NCBI GenBank assembly: GCA_963708575.1
Contig: CAVPTB010000003.1
Span: forward strand, 558,001 to 622,000
Direction of reading: 5' to 3'
DNA: 64,000 nt
DNA from: DASVWZ01 sp963708575
Lineage (GTDB): Bacteria; Acidobacteriota; Terriglobia; Terriglobales; Acidobacteriaceae
A program made the translations under genes and the position numbers. Position 1 is the stretch's first letter. Each line of letters opens with the position of its first letter. The notes under the pieces were generated by a model. That model was not told the origin of the DNA. It saw only the letters and a list, made by a program, of their open reading frames with translations, and did no database searches. Below, piece by piece: positions 26,093-33,534 of this stretch.

Positions 26093-26327
26093 AAGTTCAA
26101 GGTAGTTCTGATACCGGAAGTCCGCGAGTTACATGAGTGCATGCGGGTTCCGCGATATTGACTAGGTGGGCGCTGGCCGTGAGGACAACCCCACGACGAA
26201 GAAGGCGTAGTCTGAATGTACAACGAGAGTAGCTGTGAATTACAGAACTACCAACTTTTTCGGTGGATAGAACCAAGTTCTGCAATCACTTAAGGGCAGG
26301 TTAGAGTCTGGCGAATACACCGCACCT
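26093..26327. other. Divergent intergenic region, histidine kinase / nadD
   Basis: No gene is seen in these 235 bases, which must hold the promoters of the kinase (minus strand) and nadD (plus strand). No pair of -35 and -10 boxes stands out. Confidence 0.4.
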
Positions 26328-27038
26328 ATGAACATCGGACTGTTTGGCGGGACCTTCGATCCCATCCACCAAGGCCATATTGCGCTGGCGAGCGCAGCGC
26401 AGGGGCGCTGCAACCTCGGGAAAATTCATTTTGTTCCAGCGAATATCCCGCCGCACAAGCAACGCCACCCGCTCTCGCCGTTCATTCATCGCTACGCTAT
26501 GGTCTCGTTGGCCGTGACCTCCAAGAAAGGTTGGCTGCCGTCGTTGTTGGAGGCTCCGCCTGAGGACGCGGCTACGGGCAACCCGAAAAAGGCGACCGTC
26601 AAACCAGCCGCAGCGAATTACAGCATTGATACGGTGCGGAAGCTGACGGGAGCGCTCGCCAAGAATGACCGGCTTTTCTTTCTGATCGGCATCGACGCCT
26701 TCAACGACATTGCCAAGTGGCACCAGGCTGAAGCCTTGTTTGCCGAGTGTGAGTTTATCGTCGCCAGCCGTCCCGGATATTCGTTGGCCGACGTGGCCAA
26801 TGCCCTGCCCGAAAGTCTTCGTCCCAAGGCCCACGTCACCAAGCCATTCAGCAAAATGCCGGCGAATGGAGAACTCATGTTGCCCGGGGTGCGCCTGCAT
26901 TTGCTGGACGGTGTGAAAAAGGATATTTCCGCCACGGCCATCCGCGAAGCCGCAGCCGCAAAGAAGCCGCTGACCCGGTTCGTGACTCCCGAAGTTGCGG
27001 AGTATGTAAAGAAGATGGGACTGTACGGGAGCCGATAG
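26328..27038 (+). CDS. nadD: Nicotinate-nucleotide adenylyltransferase
   Basis: NadD adenylates nicotinate mononucleotide with ATP in NAD synthesis. The 236-residue protein has the nucleotidyltransferase motif GGTFDPIHQGH at residues 6-16 and the second motif ISATAIRE near residue 207. The central region FFLIGIDAFNDIAKWHQAEAL is diagnostic. It is slightly longer than E. coli NadD because of a loop around 80-95 (EDAATGNPKKATVKPAA). It heads the common nadD-rsfS-rlmH gene order. Confidence 0.96.
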   Translation: MNIGLFGGTFDPIHQGHIALASAAQGRCNLGKIHFVPANIPPHKQRHPLSPFIHRYAMVSLAVTSKKGWLPSLLEAPPEDAATGNPKKATVKPAAANYSIDTVRKLTGALAKNDRLFFLIGIDAFNDIAKWHQAEALFAECEFIVASRPGYSLADVANALPESLRPKAHVTKPFSKMPANGELMLPGVRLHLLDGVKKDISATAIREAAAAKKPLTRFVTPEVAEYVKKMGLYGSR

Positions 27039-27117
27039 GCATTGGTCGTCTGGCTACTGCCCGCAGTCGTCGCGATTAGGGGCTGGGGAGTCCTGCGTCA
27101 GTTAAAATGGAATTCGA

Positions 27118-27173
27118 GGACGAACGACTAACTACGAAGAGCCGAGGACCGACGACTAACGACCATCGACTGA
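27118..27173 (+). repeat. Degenerate 7-nt tandem repeat before rsfS
   Basis: Eight consecutive 7-base units in unbroken phase, consensus about CGACYRA (examples CGACTAA at 27125-27131 and 27153-27159, CGACCAT at 27160-27166, CGACTGA at 27167-27173). The tract ends ten bases before the rsfS ATG. Its consensus is a rotation of the tract upstream of folC. Confidence 0.85.
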
Positions 27174-27182
27174 TTCCACCCC

Positions 27183-27596
27183 ATGAAAAAAACTGACGTA
27201 AAGAAACAAGTTCATTCAGCCATCACCGCCTGCCAGGACAAGAAAGCCGAAGAAATCGCGATTCTGGAGCTCGAGAAAGATTCGGGAGCTTTCACCGATT
27301 ACTTTGTGGTTTGCAGCGGGACCAACCCGCGACAGATTCAGGCCATCGCCGACGAGGTCGAACTGCGGCTGAAAAAAGAAGGCATGCGCCCCAACAATAT
27401 TGAAGGCTACAAACAGGCCGAGTGGGTGTTGCTCGACTACGTTGACTTTGTGGTGCACGTTTTCTCGGAGAAATCGCGGCGCTACTACGATCTCGAGCGG
27501 CTATGGAAATCCGCCAAACGTGTGGAAGCTTCTGAGTTGACCACGCGTCCCCGGGCCAAAAAGCCCAGCGGCAGTGTAACCAAAAAGCGCGCGTAG
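27183..27596 (+). CDS. rsfS: Ribosome silencing factor RsfS
   Basis: A 137-residue RsfS/Iojap protein, which binds ribosomal protein L14 and blocks joining of the subunits in starvation. Motifs are TDYFVVCSGTNPRQIQAIADEV and WVLLDYVDFVVHVFSEKSRRYYDLERLW. The C-terminal 25 residues are basic and Ala/Lys/Arg-rich. It sits between nadD and rlmH, the common order, with a methyltransferase inserted between rsfS and rlmH. Its immediate upstream sequence is the heptamer tract rather than a normal Shine-Dalgarno region. Confidence 0.95.
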   Translation: MKKTDVKKQVHSAITACQDKKAEEIAILELEKDSGAFTDYFVVCSGTNPRQIQAIADEVELRLKKEGMRPNNIEGYKQAEWVLLDYVDFVVHVFSEKSRRYYDLERLWKSAKRVEASELTTRPRAKKPSGSVTKKRA

Positions 27597-27608
27597 CTTG
27601 AGCCTCCG

Positions 27609-28448
27609 ATGAATGCCACCAGCAGTTCCGATCCACAGTGGGGTGATTCCTACCGGCTCATTGCGTCCGAAAAGTGGAAAGCAAAGTCAGCCGCGATGGG
27701 CCGTCAAGTTACGGAAACCATCGTTGAATATGCCCAGCCGCGCCCCGGCATGAAAGTTCTAGATCTCGCCAGCGGTACTGGTGAGCCCGCGATTTCACTC
27801 GCCTCACGGGTCGGTGCCTCTGGACATGTCACGGCTTTCGATCTGAGCCCGGAACTTCTGGAGATTGCGGCCGAGCGTGCCACGCAACGTGAGCTTGCAA
27901 ATTTCGCTATCCAGCAGGGGGACGCCCACCATCTTCCGTTTCCGGATGAGAGCTTCGATCTCGTCACCAGCCGCTTTGGAGTGATGTTCTTCCGCGATTG
28001 CGTTCTGGCCATGAAAGAAGTCCATCGCGTGCTGAAGCCGGGCGGCCGAGCGGCATTTCTGGTGTGGGGACCTTTCGAACAACCTTATTGGTCGAGCACC
28101 ATGGGCGTCGTTCTGAAACACGTTGGTGGACCTCTTCTGGTTCCCGGCGGACCCGATCCGTTTCGTTTCGCTGAGCCCGGGAGCTTGCCGCAGGTTTTGT
28201 GCGCGGCTGGCTTCCGAGATGTGGCGCAGGAGGCCAGGTCTGTGGAATGGACCTGGAACGGCTCACCACAGGAAGTCTGGGAGCAGGCGCAAGCGGTGGC
28301 GACGCCCTTCTTACCCATGCTGAAGCGTGTCTCCGCAGAGAAGCGCGAGGCGATTGACCGCGACGTATACCAGGCGATCGAACGGTACATGAAGGGCGGA
28401 AAAATCGAGTTTGGCGTGGTGGTGGGATTGATTTCGGCAGTGCGGTAG
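27609..28448 (+). CDS. Class I SAM-dependent methyltransferase (UbiE/MenG-like)
   Basis: A 279-residue methyltransferase. Motif I is VLDLASGTGEPAISLA (near residue 55), followed by an acidic residue in VTAFDLSPELLEIA, and motif II/III QQGDAHHLPFPDESFDLVTSRFGVMFF with HRVLKPGGRAAFLVWG. This matches the UbiE-like Methyltransf_11 group. The substrate is unknown; the GVMFF and WGPFEQPYW stretches occur in many UbiE-like enzymes acting on small aromatic or lipid substrates. It starts 12 bases after rsfS and is probably cotranscribed. Confidence 0.87.
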   Translation: MNATSSSDPQWGDSYRLIASEKWKAKSAAMGRQVTETIVEYAQPRPGMKVLDLASGTGEPAISLASRVGASGHVTAFDLSPELLEIAAERATQRELANFAIQQGDAHHLPFPDESFDLVTSRFGVMFFRDCVLAMKEVHRVLKPGGRAAFLVWGPFEQPYWSSTMGVVLKHVGGPLLVPGGPDPFRFAEPGSLPQVLCAAGFRDVAQEARSVEWTWNGSPQEVWEQAQAVATPFLPMLKRVSAEKREAIDRDVYQAIERYMKGGKIEFGVVVGLISAVR

Positions 28449-28460
28449 TCTCAGCCTCGT

Positions 28461-28487
28461 CGTCATCCTGAGCGCAGCGAAGAATCC
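28461..28487 (+). repeat. Dispersed intergenic repeat (GTCATCCTGAGCG type)
   Basis: The spacer between the methyltransferase and rlmH contains GTCATCCTGAGCGCAGCGAA followed by GAATCCC. This type of sequence recurs in intergenic regions of many unrelated bacterial genomes. A related, inverted copy lies at 29294-29356. Confidence 0.5.
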
Positions 28488-28574
28488 CTATGCCAAAGGC
28501 GGCGTTGGCAGCTCCGAAGGAGTGATTGTCCGCCGCATCCCTACGCTGGCTCCGGTTCGTGGTTAAATCTTCTG

Positions 28575-29018
28575 GTGAAGATCAAAATTGCCTGGATCGG
28601 CAAAACCAAAGAGCCTGCGATCCAATCCCTGACTGATGAATATCTGAAGCGGCTGGCTCGTTATGTTGAGACGGAAGGAGTCGCGCTGAAAGACGAAGGG
28701 GCTCTGCTGGCTTTGAGTCAGGGATCGAAGTCTCAGCCTAGGCATTTTCTGGTGTTGTTGGACGCTCGGGGGAAGCAGCTCTCATCTGAAGAGCTGGCCG
28801 ATTTCGTGCGCAATTATCAGGATCGCAATCCGCTTCCGCTACTATTTGCCGTCGGACCTGCCAACGGCTTTGGCGATGAGTTAAGGCGGGCTGCCTCGTT
28901 TACGCTTTCGCTGGGCAAAATGACGTTGGCGCATGAAATTGCGCGGGTCGTGCTGTTGGAGCAGATCTATCGCGCGTTCACGATCATGAAAGGGCATCCC
29001 TATCATTTGGGGCATTGA
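28575..29018 (+). CDS. rlmH: 23S rRNA (pseudouridine-1915 N3)-methyltransferase RlmH
   Basis: RlmH is a SPOUT-class methyltransferase acting on m3-psi1915 in helix 69 of the assembled 70S ribosome. The 147-residue protein shows the knot motifs FLVLLDARGKQLSSEELADF, LLFAVGPANGFGDELRRAA and SLGKMTLAHEIARVVLLEQIYRAFTIMKGHPYHLGH; the conserved C-terminal YH is present. The start is GTG. A plain RsfS-RlmH neighbourhood supports the call. Confidence 0.97.
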   Translation: MKIKIAWIGKTKEPAIQSLTDEYLKRLARYVETEGVALKDEGALLALSQGSKSQPRHFLVLLDARGKQLSSEELADFVRNYQDRNPLPLLFAVGPANGFGDELRRAASFTLSLGKMTLAHEIARVVLLEQIYRAFTIMKGHPYHLGH

Positions 29019-29114
29019 GAGCCTGGCGAAAAGTTTCGGGCTGCACCTTCGTGATGTTACCCTGTGGTGCAAGTAGGCTTACACTCACCATCATCTCAGC
29101 CAACGGAGTCCCCG

Positions 29115-29273
29115 ATGAAAGATCCCTTTGAAGTACTTCGAGCCAAAGAGCAGGAACTGATACGGATCAGAAGAGAAGTGGAAGCATTGCGGATCGTAGC
29201 CAAGATGCTTGCCGACGACGACTCCCCAAGTGACGGTAAGATCGAACTGAGGCAAGTGGTGCCGATGCCGTAG
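29115..29273 (+). CDS. Small coiled-coil protein, 52 residues
   Basis: MKDPFEVLRAKEQELIRIRR, continuing as a heptad-patterned helix (EVEALRIVAKMLADD) and a short tail. I recall similar 50-60-residue proteins in many Acidobacteria, usually in several copies, of unknown function. The ATG at 29115 is preferred because GGAG lies seven bases upstream and the coil begins there; the frame upstream to 29064 looks non-coding. Confidence 0.7.
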   Translation: MKDPFEVLRAKEQELIRIRREVEALRIVAKMLADDDSPSDGKIELRQVVPMP

Positions 29274-29293
29274 AAGTGCATGAACCCAATCTG

Positions 29294-29356
29294 TCTTTGC
29301 CCTGGGGTGGCGCAGCGCTTCGCTCAGTCGCACCTTCGAACCCCTCAGAATGACAA
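29294..29356 (-). repeat. Dispersed intergenic repeat, inverted relative copy
   Basis: On the minus strand this reads GTCATTCTGAGG, then a CTGAGCGAAGCG core and GCGCCACCCCAGGGCAAAG. It is related to the element at 28461-28487 in its opening words and in the CTGAGCG and GCGAAG core. It lies between the 52-residue protein and cobO. Confidence 0.4.
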
Positions 29357-29463
29357 TTTCATAAGAAATGGTATTGCCGTGGCTTGAGGCCACGCCGTTT
29401 CAAAGCCTGCTCCTCGCCTCCACGCGCTGCTCGCAAAGAATGTACAATCAAAGATTGTCTTCT

Positions 29464-30000
29464 ATGCCGGATGTCCGCCGTGGTCTCATCATCGTAAATA
29501 CAGGCCCTGGGAAGGGCAAAACCACGGCCGCCATGGGCACAGCGTTGCGTGCGGTGGGCCAGGGTATGCGTGTGCTCATGCTGCAGTTTCTAAAGGGCTC
29601 ATGGCATTATGGCGAACTGGATGCCGTACAGGCGTTCGGCGACAAATTCATCATGAAGCAGATGGGCCGGGGCTTCGTGAAAGTTGGCGCGGAGAAGCCC
29701 GATCCGGAAGACGTTCGCATGGTCGAGCAGGCCTGGGCTGAAGCCGATCAGGCGATCCAGTCCGGTACCTGGGACCTGGTTGTCCTCGACGAGATCAATT
29801 ACGCCATCGGATACGGTATGCTTGATCCGGCCAAAGTGGTCGAATCTCTGAAGAAGAAGCCGGAGATGGTGCATGTGATCCTGACCGGTCGGAACGCGCA
29901 TCCGTCGATCGTTGAGATTGCGGATACGGTAACGGAGATGCGTCAGGTCAAGCACGCGTACGAAAAAGGTGTGATGGCGCAAAGGGGAATTGAGTACTGA
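29464..30000 (+). CDS. cobO: Cob(I)yrinic acid a,c-diamide adenosyltransferase (CobO/BtuR type)
   Basis: A 178-residue CobO-type ATP:corrinoid adenosyltransferase that adds the 5'-deoxyadenosyl group to reduced corrinoids. The P-loop is NTGPGKGKTTAAMG near residue 12, with VLMLQFLKGSW, DLVVLDEINYAIGYGML and ILTGRNAHPSIVEIADTVTEM. The ATG at 29464 is preferred because RRGLIIV begins there; a TACAAT -10-like box at 29443-29448 sits inside the longer frame. No other cobalamin gene or B12 riboswitch is visible, so this may be a salvage enzyme. Confidence 0.92.
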   Translation: MPDVRRGLIIVNTGPGKGKTTAAMGTALRAVGQGMRVLMLQFLKGSWHYGELDAVQAFGDKFIMKQMGRGFVKVGAEKPDPEDVRMVEQAWAEADQAIQSGTWDLVVLDEINYAIGYGMLDPAKVVESLKKKPEMVHVILTGRNAHPSIVEIADTVTEMRQVKHAYEKGVMAQRGIEY

Positions 30001-30010
30001 TTTTCAGGTT

Positions 30011-30081
30011 GGCAATTTGTAATTGATAAGTTGAGCGAGCAGATTTTTCGGTTACCAATTACAAATTGCTCAATTACAAAT
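30011..30081 (+). repeat. AT-rich 7-nt quasi-repeat with 14-bp inverted repeat before accD
   Basis: Units close to 7 bases (for example TACCAAT at 30053-30059 and TACAAAT at 30060-30066) run up to the accD start, with one 8-base step. Within it GCAATTTGTAATTG (30012-30025) and CAATTACAAATTGC (30056-30069) are perfect inverted copies over 14 bp with a 30-base loop; a third copy of CAATTACAAA starts at 30071. It is much more AT-rich than its surroundings. The accD ATG at 30086 has no normal ribosome binding site. Confidence 0.75.
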
Positions 30082-30085
30082 TTTT

Positions 30086-30937
30086 ATGGCTTGGTTTAAA
30101 CGACAATCCGGGGAGCTGGATACTTCAGGCGAGAAGAAAGTCCGCACCGAAGGGCTGTGGGTGAAGTGCGAGGGTTGCCGGCAGATCATTTGGAAAAAAG
30201 ATCTGGCCGAGAACATGAATGTCTGCCCGAAGTGCGACAAGCACTTTCGCATCGACGCCCGCACCCGTCTGGGACTGCTGTTGGACGGCGGCCAGTACGA
30301 GACATTCAGAGACAACCTGGTTTCGACCGACCCGCTGAAATTTGTCGATCTGAAAGCTTACTCGGGACGTTTGAAACAGGCTCAAGCTGAAACGGGATTG
30401 AAGGACGCGATCATCAACGCTCGCGGTAAGCTCAATGGGCGGCCGGTCATCGTCAGCGCCATGGAGTACGCGTTCATCGGCGGCAGTATGGGCGCCGTCG
30501 TCGGCGAAGCCATTACCAGTGCGATCGAGTTATCCATCGAAACCAAGTCTCCCCTGATCATTGTGTCCGCCTCCGGCGGGGCGCGCATGATGGAGGGCGT
30601 TATCAGCCTGATGCAGTTGGCAAAAATCTCGGCTGCGCTGGCCAATCTCGACGAGGCCAAAGTTCCCTATGTTTCAGTCCTGACCGATCCGACCACCGGC
30701 GGAGTGACCGCCTCATTCGCCATGCTGGGCGACCTTAACATCGCCGAACCCGGGGCTTTGATCGGATTCGCTGGTCCGCGGGTGATTGAGCAGACCATCC
30801 GGCAGAAATTGCCACCCGGCTTCCAACGCAGCGAGTTTCTGCTTGATCACGGTATGCTGGACGCGGTCGTCCCTCGCAAAGAAATGAAGGCCTACATCGC
30901 GCGGGCGCTGGACTTCATGGTCGCGGCCGCAGCGTAG
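30086..30937 (+). CDS. accD: Acetyl-CoA carboxylase carboxyltransferase subunit beta
   Basis: AccD forms the zinc-containing half of the carboxyltransferase that makes malonyl-CoA, with AccA (not in the window). The 283-residue protein has the CxxC-x15-CxxC zinc ribbon (CEGCRQIIWKKDLAENMNVC, then PKC) at about 29-51 and the crotonase-like core with SASGGARMMEG and LTDPTTGGVTASFAMLGD. Its upstream spacer is a 7-nt quasi-repeat. folC follows 178 bases downstream, a common accD-folC order. Confidence 0.97.
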   Translation: MAWFKRQSGELDTSGEKKVRTEGLWVKCEGCRQIIWKKDLAENMNVCPKCDKHFRIDARTRLGLLLDGGQYETFRDNLVSTDPLKFVDLKAYSGRLKQAQAETGLKDAIINARGKLNGRPVIVSAMEYAFIGGSMGAVVGEAITSAIELSIETKSPLIIVSASGGARMMEGVISLMQLAKISAALANLDEAKVPYVSVLTDPTTGGVTASFAMLGDLNIAEPGALIGFAGPRVIEQTIRQKLPPGFQRSEFLLDHGMLDAVVPRKEMKAYIARALDFMVAAAA

Positions 30938-31065
30938 AAGCTGCCCGCTAGACGCTCCGAAAACTCGTGGCTTCTGGAAATCTGGCCGCGTCTCGCGTGT
31001 TGCAAATTTGCGGATCGAAAACTCTCAACGGATAATCTGAACAGTGAGCTTTGGTCTTCCGTTAC

Positions 31066-31114
31066 CGCCAACGACCGATGACGAACGACCGACGACGGAA
31101 GACGAACGTCCAAT
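31066..31114 (+). repeat. Degenerate 7-nt tandem repeat before folC
   Basis: Units GACCGAT, GACGAAC, GACCGAC, GACGGAA and GACGAAC run in unbroken phase (31073-31107), flanked by a diverged unit on each side. The consensus GACSRAC is the rsfS tract consensus (CGACYRA) in rotation, so two separate loci carry the same heptamer family. It ends next to the GTG at 31116 used here as the folC start. Confidence 0.85.
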
Positions 31115-31115
31115 C

Positions 31116-32498
31116 GTGTCTTACCGAACCGCAGTCACGAAGATGTATGCCCTCGGCCATGAACTGGCGCAGACGCCTTCGCACAAGTTCGACTTGCAGC
31201 ACATGCGCGTCCTGCTGGCGGCTTTAGGCGACCCGCAACTGCGATTTCCGGCGATCCTGATCGCAGGCACCAACGGAAAGGGATCGACGGCAGCCACGCT
31301 GGCTTCGATCTTGCGAGCGTCAGGCATTAAGACTGCCCTCTACACCTCGCCTCACCTGGTGCGAATCAATGAACGGATTCGAATCAATGGCGAGACCATC
31401 AGCGACGACGAATTTGCCGCCATTCATGACGTCGTTGACCGCACCGCCGAGCGGCTGGTCGAAGAGGAAGAATTGCCTTGGCATCCCAGTTTTTTCGAGA
31501 TGCTCACTGCGATCGCCTTCGAATACTTTGCGCAGAACCGCGTCGGGATCGCCGTCCTCGAGGTGGGCATGGGGGGACGGCTGGACGCCACCAATGTGGT
31601 CGAGCCAATCGTCTCAGTAATCACTGACATCTCACTCGATCATCAGAAATTCCTGGGGGATACGGTCGCCGAGATTGCGCGCGAGAAGGCGGGAATCATC
31701 CGTGCGAATGGAGTTGTGGTTACACTTCCGCAGTCGCCTCAGGCGAATGATGTGATCGGCAACACGATTATGGAATTGGGCGCTCGCGGCGTCAGTGCGG
31801 TGCCTTATGTGCCTCCAGTGTCTCCGGGAAGTGACACGTATCTGGTGCGGGAAGAGAAATCTCTCGCCGCCAAGGACACCAAGGACCCTATGGCGACTCT
31901 TTCCTACCGCTATCCCCTGCAGGTTATGGGCTCGCAGATTCTGGTGGAGACTCCGTTGGTCGGGCGGCATCAGTTGCGCAATGTGGCGCTGGCGATCTCT
32001 GCAGCGGAAGAGCTCAGCAAGCAGAATTTCCCGGTAACGGCTGCATCCATCGAACGCGGTATTCGCGAGCCGCAGTGGCCCGGCCGCTTCCAGCGTTTCC
32101 GGGCGTCATCCGATGGCCCTGAATACCTCTTCGATGTGGCTCACAACCCGGCCGGTGCTTGGGCTTTGCGTTCCGCCCTTTCGGCCTGCTATGAAGATCG
32201 CAGGATCATCTTTGTTTTTGGGGCCATGCGCGACAAAGCGATCGCCGAAATCGCGGAGATTCTGTTCCCGGTGGCAGACAAGATCATCGCCACCCATGCT
32301 GACAATCCCCGATCTGCGACGCCGGACGAGATTCGACAAGCTGCCGCACGGACCGGGCAGGACATCCTAGATGCCGCGGACGTGCCTTCTGCCTTGCGGA
32401 AAGCCGCGGAACTGGCTGGCCCGGCGGACGTTGTCGTGGTGACCGGCTCGATTTATATCGTCGGGGAAGCCATGCAAGTGTTGGGCGTGAGGGTTTAG
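31116..32498 (+). CDS. folC: Bifunctional folylpolyglutamate / dihydrofolate synthase
   Basis: FolC adds glutamate to dihydropteroate and folates, an ATP-dependent Mur-ligase-type enzyme. From the GTG at 31116 it is 460 residues: MYALGHELAQTPSHKFDLQHM, the P-loop AGTNGKGSTAA, TSPHLVRINERI, EVGMGGRLDATN and the C-terminal domain (FDVAHNPAGAWAL). The open frame extends upstream to a GTG at 31044, but those 24 residues would encode the heptamer tract and are unlikely. Residues around 242-255 hold an in-frame 9-base duplication (CCAAGGACA, CCAAGGACC at 31870-31887). Confidence 0.95.
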   Translation: MSYRTAVTKMYALGHELAQTPSHKFDLQHMRVLLAALGDPQLRFPAILIAGTNGKGSTAATLASILRASGIKTALYTSPHLVRINERIRINGETISDDEFAAIHDVVDRTAERLVEEEELPWHPSFFEMLTAIAFEYFAQNRVGIAVLEVGMGGRLDATNVVEPIVSVITDISLDHQKFLGDTVAEIAREKAGIIRANGVVVTLPQSPQANDVIGNTIMELGARGVSAVPYVPPVSPGSDTYLVREEKSLAAKDTKDPMATLSYRYPLQVMGSQILVETPLVGRHQLRNVALAISAAEELSKQNFPVTAASIERGIREPQWPGRFQRFRASSDGPEYLFDVAHNPAGAWALRSALSACYEDRRIIFVFGAMRDKAIAEIAEILFPVADKIIATHADNPRSATPDEIRQAAARTGQDILDAADVPSALRKAAELAGPADVVVVTGSIYIVGEAMQVLGVRV

Positions 32499-32507
32499 CC
32501 GTCTAAA

Positions 32508-33356
32508 ATGCAGGAAGTGGACAATCCAGTGGGAAACGCGCAAAACCGGGCCGTGGGGGCCGTCGGGGTTGCGCCGGGACAGCGCGATGGCTCTGAGTTG
32601 AGTCTCGAGGAATGTCGTCCGCCCGACGAGAAAAAGTACGGCTGGCTCAGCCGCCTGCGCTCCTACTTCATCTTCGATCCGCTGATCTGGCTGTACACCA
32701 TTGTTCTCGGCATCGTGGCCATTCCGGTTTCGCTCTTCGGCGATAAGGAACGCATCCTCCACAATTTCGCGCGCTTCTGGTCGCGACTGATCATGAAGAC
32801 GATCCTGTCGCCAGTCGCTGTGACTGGTCTCGATAGGATCGATTTCTCGAAGCCTCATGTCTACGCAGTAAACCACGCTTCGGCACTCGACATTCCCGTG
32901 CTTTACGTGTATCTCCCTTTTCAGTTCAGGATTGTTTTCAAGAGCGAACTGCTCGCCTACCCGGTCGTCGGATGGCACTTAAAGCGTTCCGGACAGGTTT
33001 GCATCGATCAACAAAATCCCACGCGTTCCATCGGCAGCGTGAGATCCGCGTTGAAGAGCCTGAAGGCCGGAATGCCTCTGGTGATTTTTCCGGAAGGTGG
33101 CCGCACGCCGGACGGCGACATCAAACCTTTCATGGCGGGAGCATTCTTCCTCGCCATAAAAGCTCAGGTTGACGTAGTGCCGGTGGCCTTGGTTGGAACC
33201 TACGAACTGTTGCCGATGAACACCTACCACATCAAATCGCGGCCCCTCGAGATGCGGGTGGGGGACCCGATCTCGACCGTTGGATGCACGCTCCGCGATA
33301 TGGACGCGGTCTCCGACAAGGTCAAGACCGCCATGGAAGCGCTCTACCGGAAATAA
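32508..33356 (+). CDS. plsC: 1-acyl-sn-glycerol-3-phosphate acyltransferase
   Basis: PlsC makes phosphatidic acid from lysophosphatidic acid at the inner membrane. The 282-residue protein has a membrane segment (LIWLYTIVLGIVAIPVSLFG), the catalytic NHxxxxD motif (NHASALD), FKSELLAYPVVGWHLKRSG and the FPEGGRT substrate-binding motif, then PVALVGTYELLP. The first 45 residues are a charged extension. It starts nine bases after folC. Confidence 0.92.
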   Translation: MQEVDNPVGNAQNRAVGAVGVAPGQRDGSELSLEECRPPDEKKYGWLSRLRSYFIFDPLIWLYTIVLGIVAIPVSLFGDKERILHNFARFWSRLIMKTILSPVAVTGLDRIDFSKPHVYAVNHASALDIPVLYVYLPFQFRIVFKSELLAYPVVGWHLKRSGQVCIDQQNPTRSIGSVRSALKSLKAGMPLVIFPEGGRTPDGDIKPFMAGAFFLAIKAQVDVVPVALVGTYELLPMNTYHIKSRPLEMRVGDPISTVGCTLRDMDAVSDKVKTAMEALYRK

Positions 33357-33447
33357 TCGGCCGGTACCGGGTCGTCGCGTTTTCCGGTGAGTCGCCTCAC
33401 TTTCGGTTTCTTAGTTCCTCCGCCCAAGTTTGCTGCTGCTGGCCCCT

Positions 33448-33467
33448 GTCGGACAAAAATGTCCGAC
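33448..33467 (+). terminator. Hairpin after plsC
   Basis: A perfect 8-bp stem GTCGGACA / TGTCCGAC with an AAAA loop lies 92 bases after plsC. It has no T-run afterwards (CCCCTAG), so it may be a weak terminator or an operator in front of the peptidase promoter. Confidence 0.4.
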
Positions 33468-33485
33468 CCCTAGAGAGCTTCCTAC

Positions 33486-33515
33486 CTGACAAATCACACC
33501 TCTCTCGTTCATAAT
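33486..33515 (+). promoter_or_regulatory. Promoter of the M2 peptidase gene
   Basis: CTGACA (33486-33491), 18 bases, CATAAT (33510-33515); transcription would start near 33522, giving a leader of about 13 bases that still includes the GGGAGA ribosome binding site. Confidence 0.55.
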
Positions 33516-33534
33516 TCTCACCCGGGAGAAATCA

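Noticed and set aside
28461..28487. The GTCATCCTGAGCG sequence as a gene or insertion-sequence end
   Set aside because: No transposase, terminal repeats or target duplication is visible; it is better called a dispersed intergenic repeat.
29281..29463. A cobalamin riboswitch before cobO
   Set aside because: No B12-box-like sequence is present; the spacer contains an unrelated dispersed repeat.
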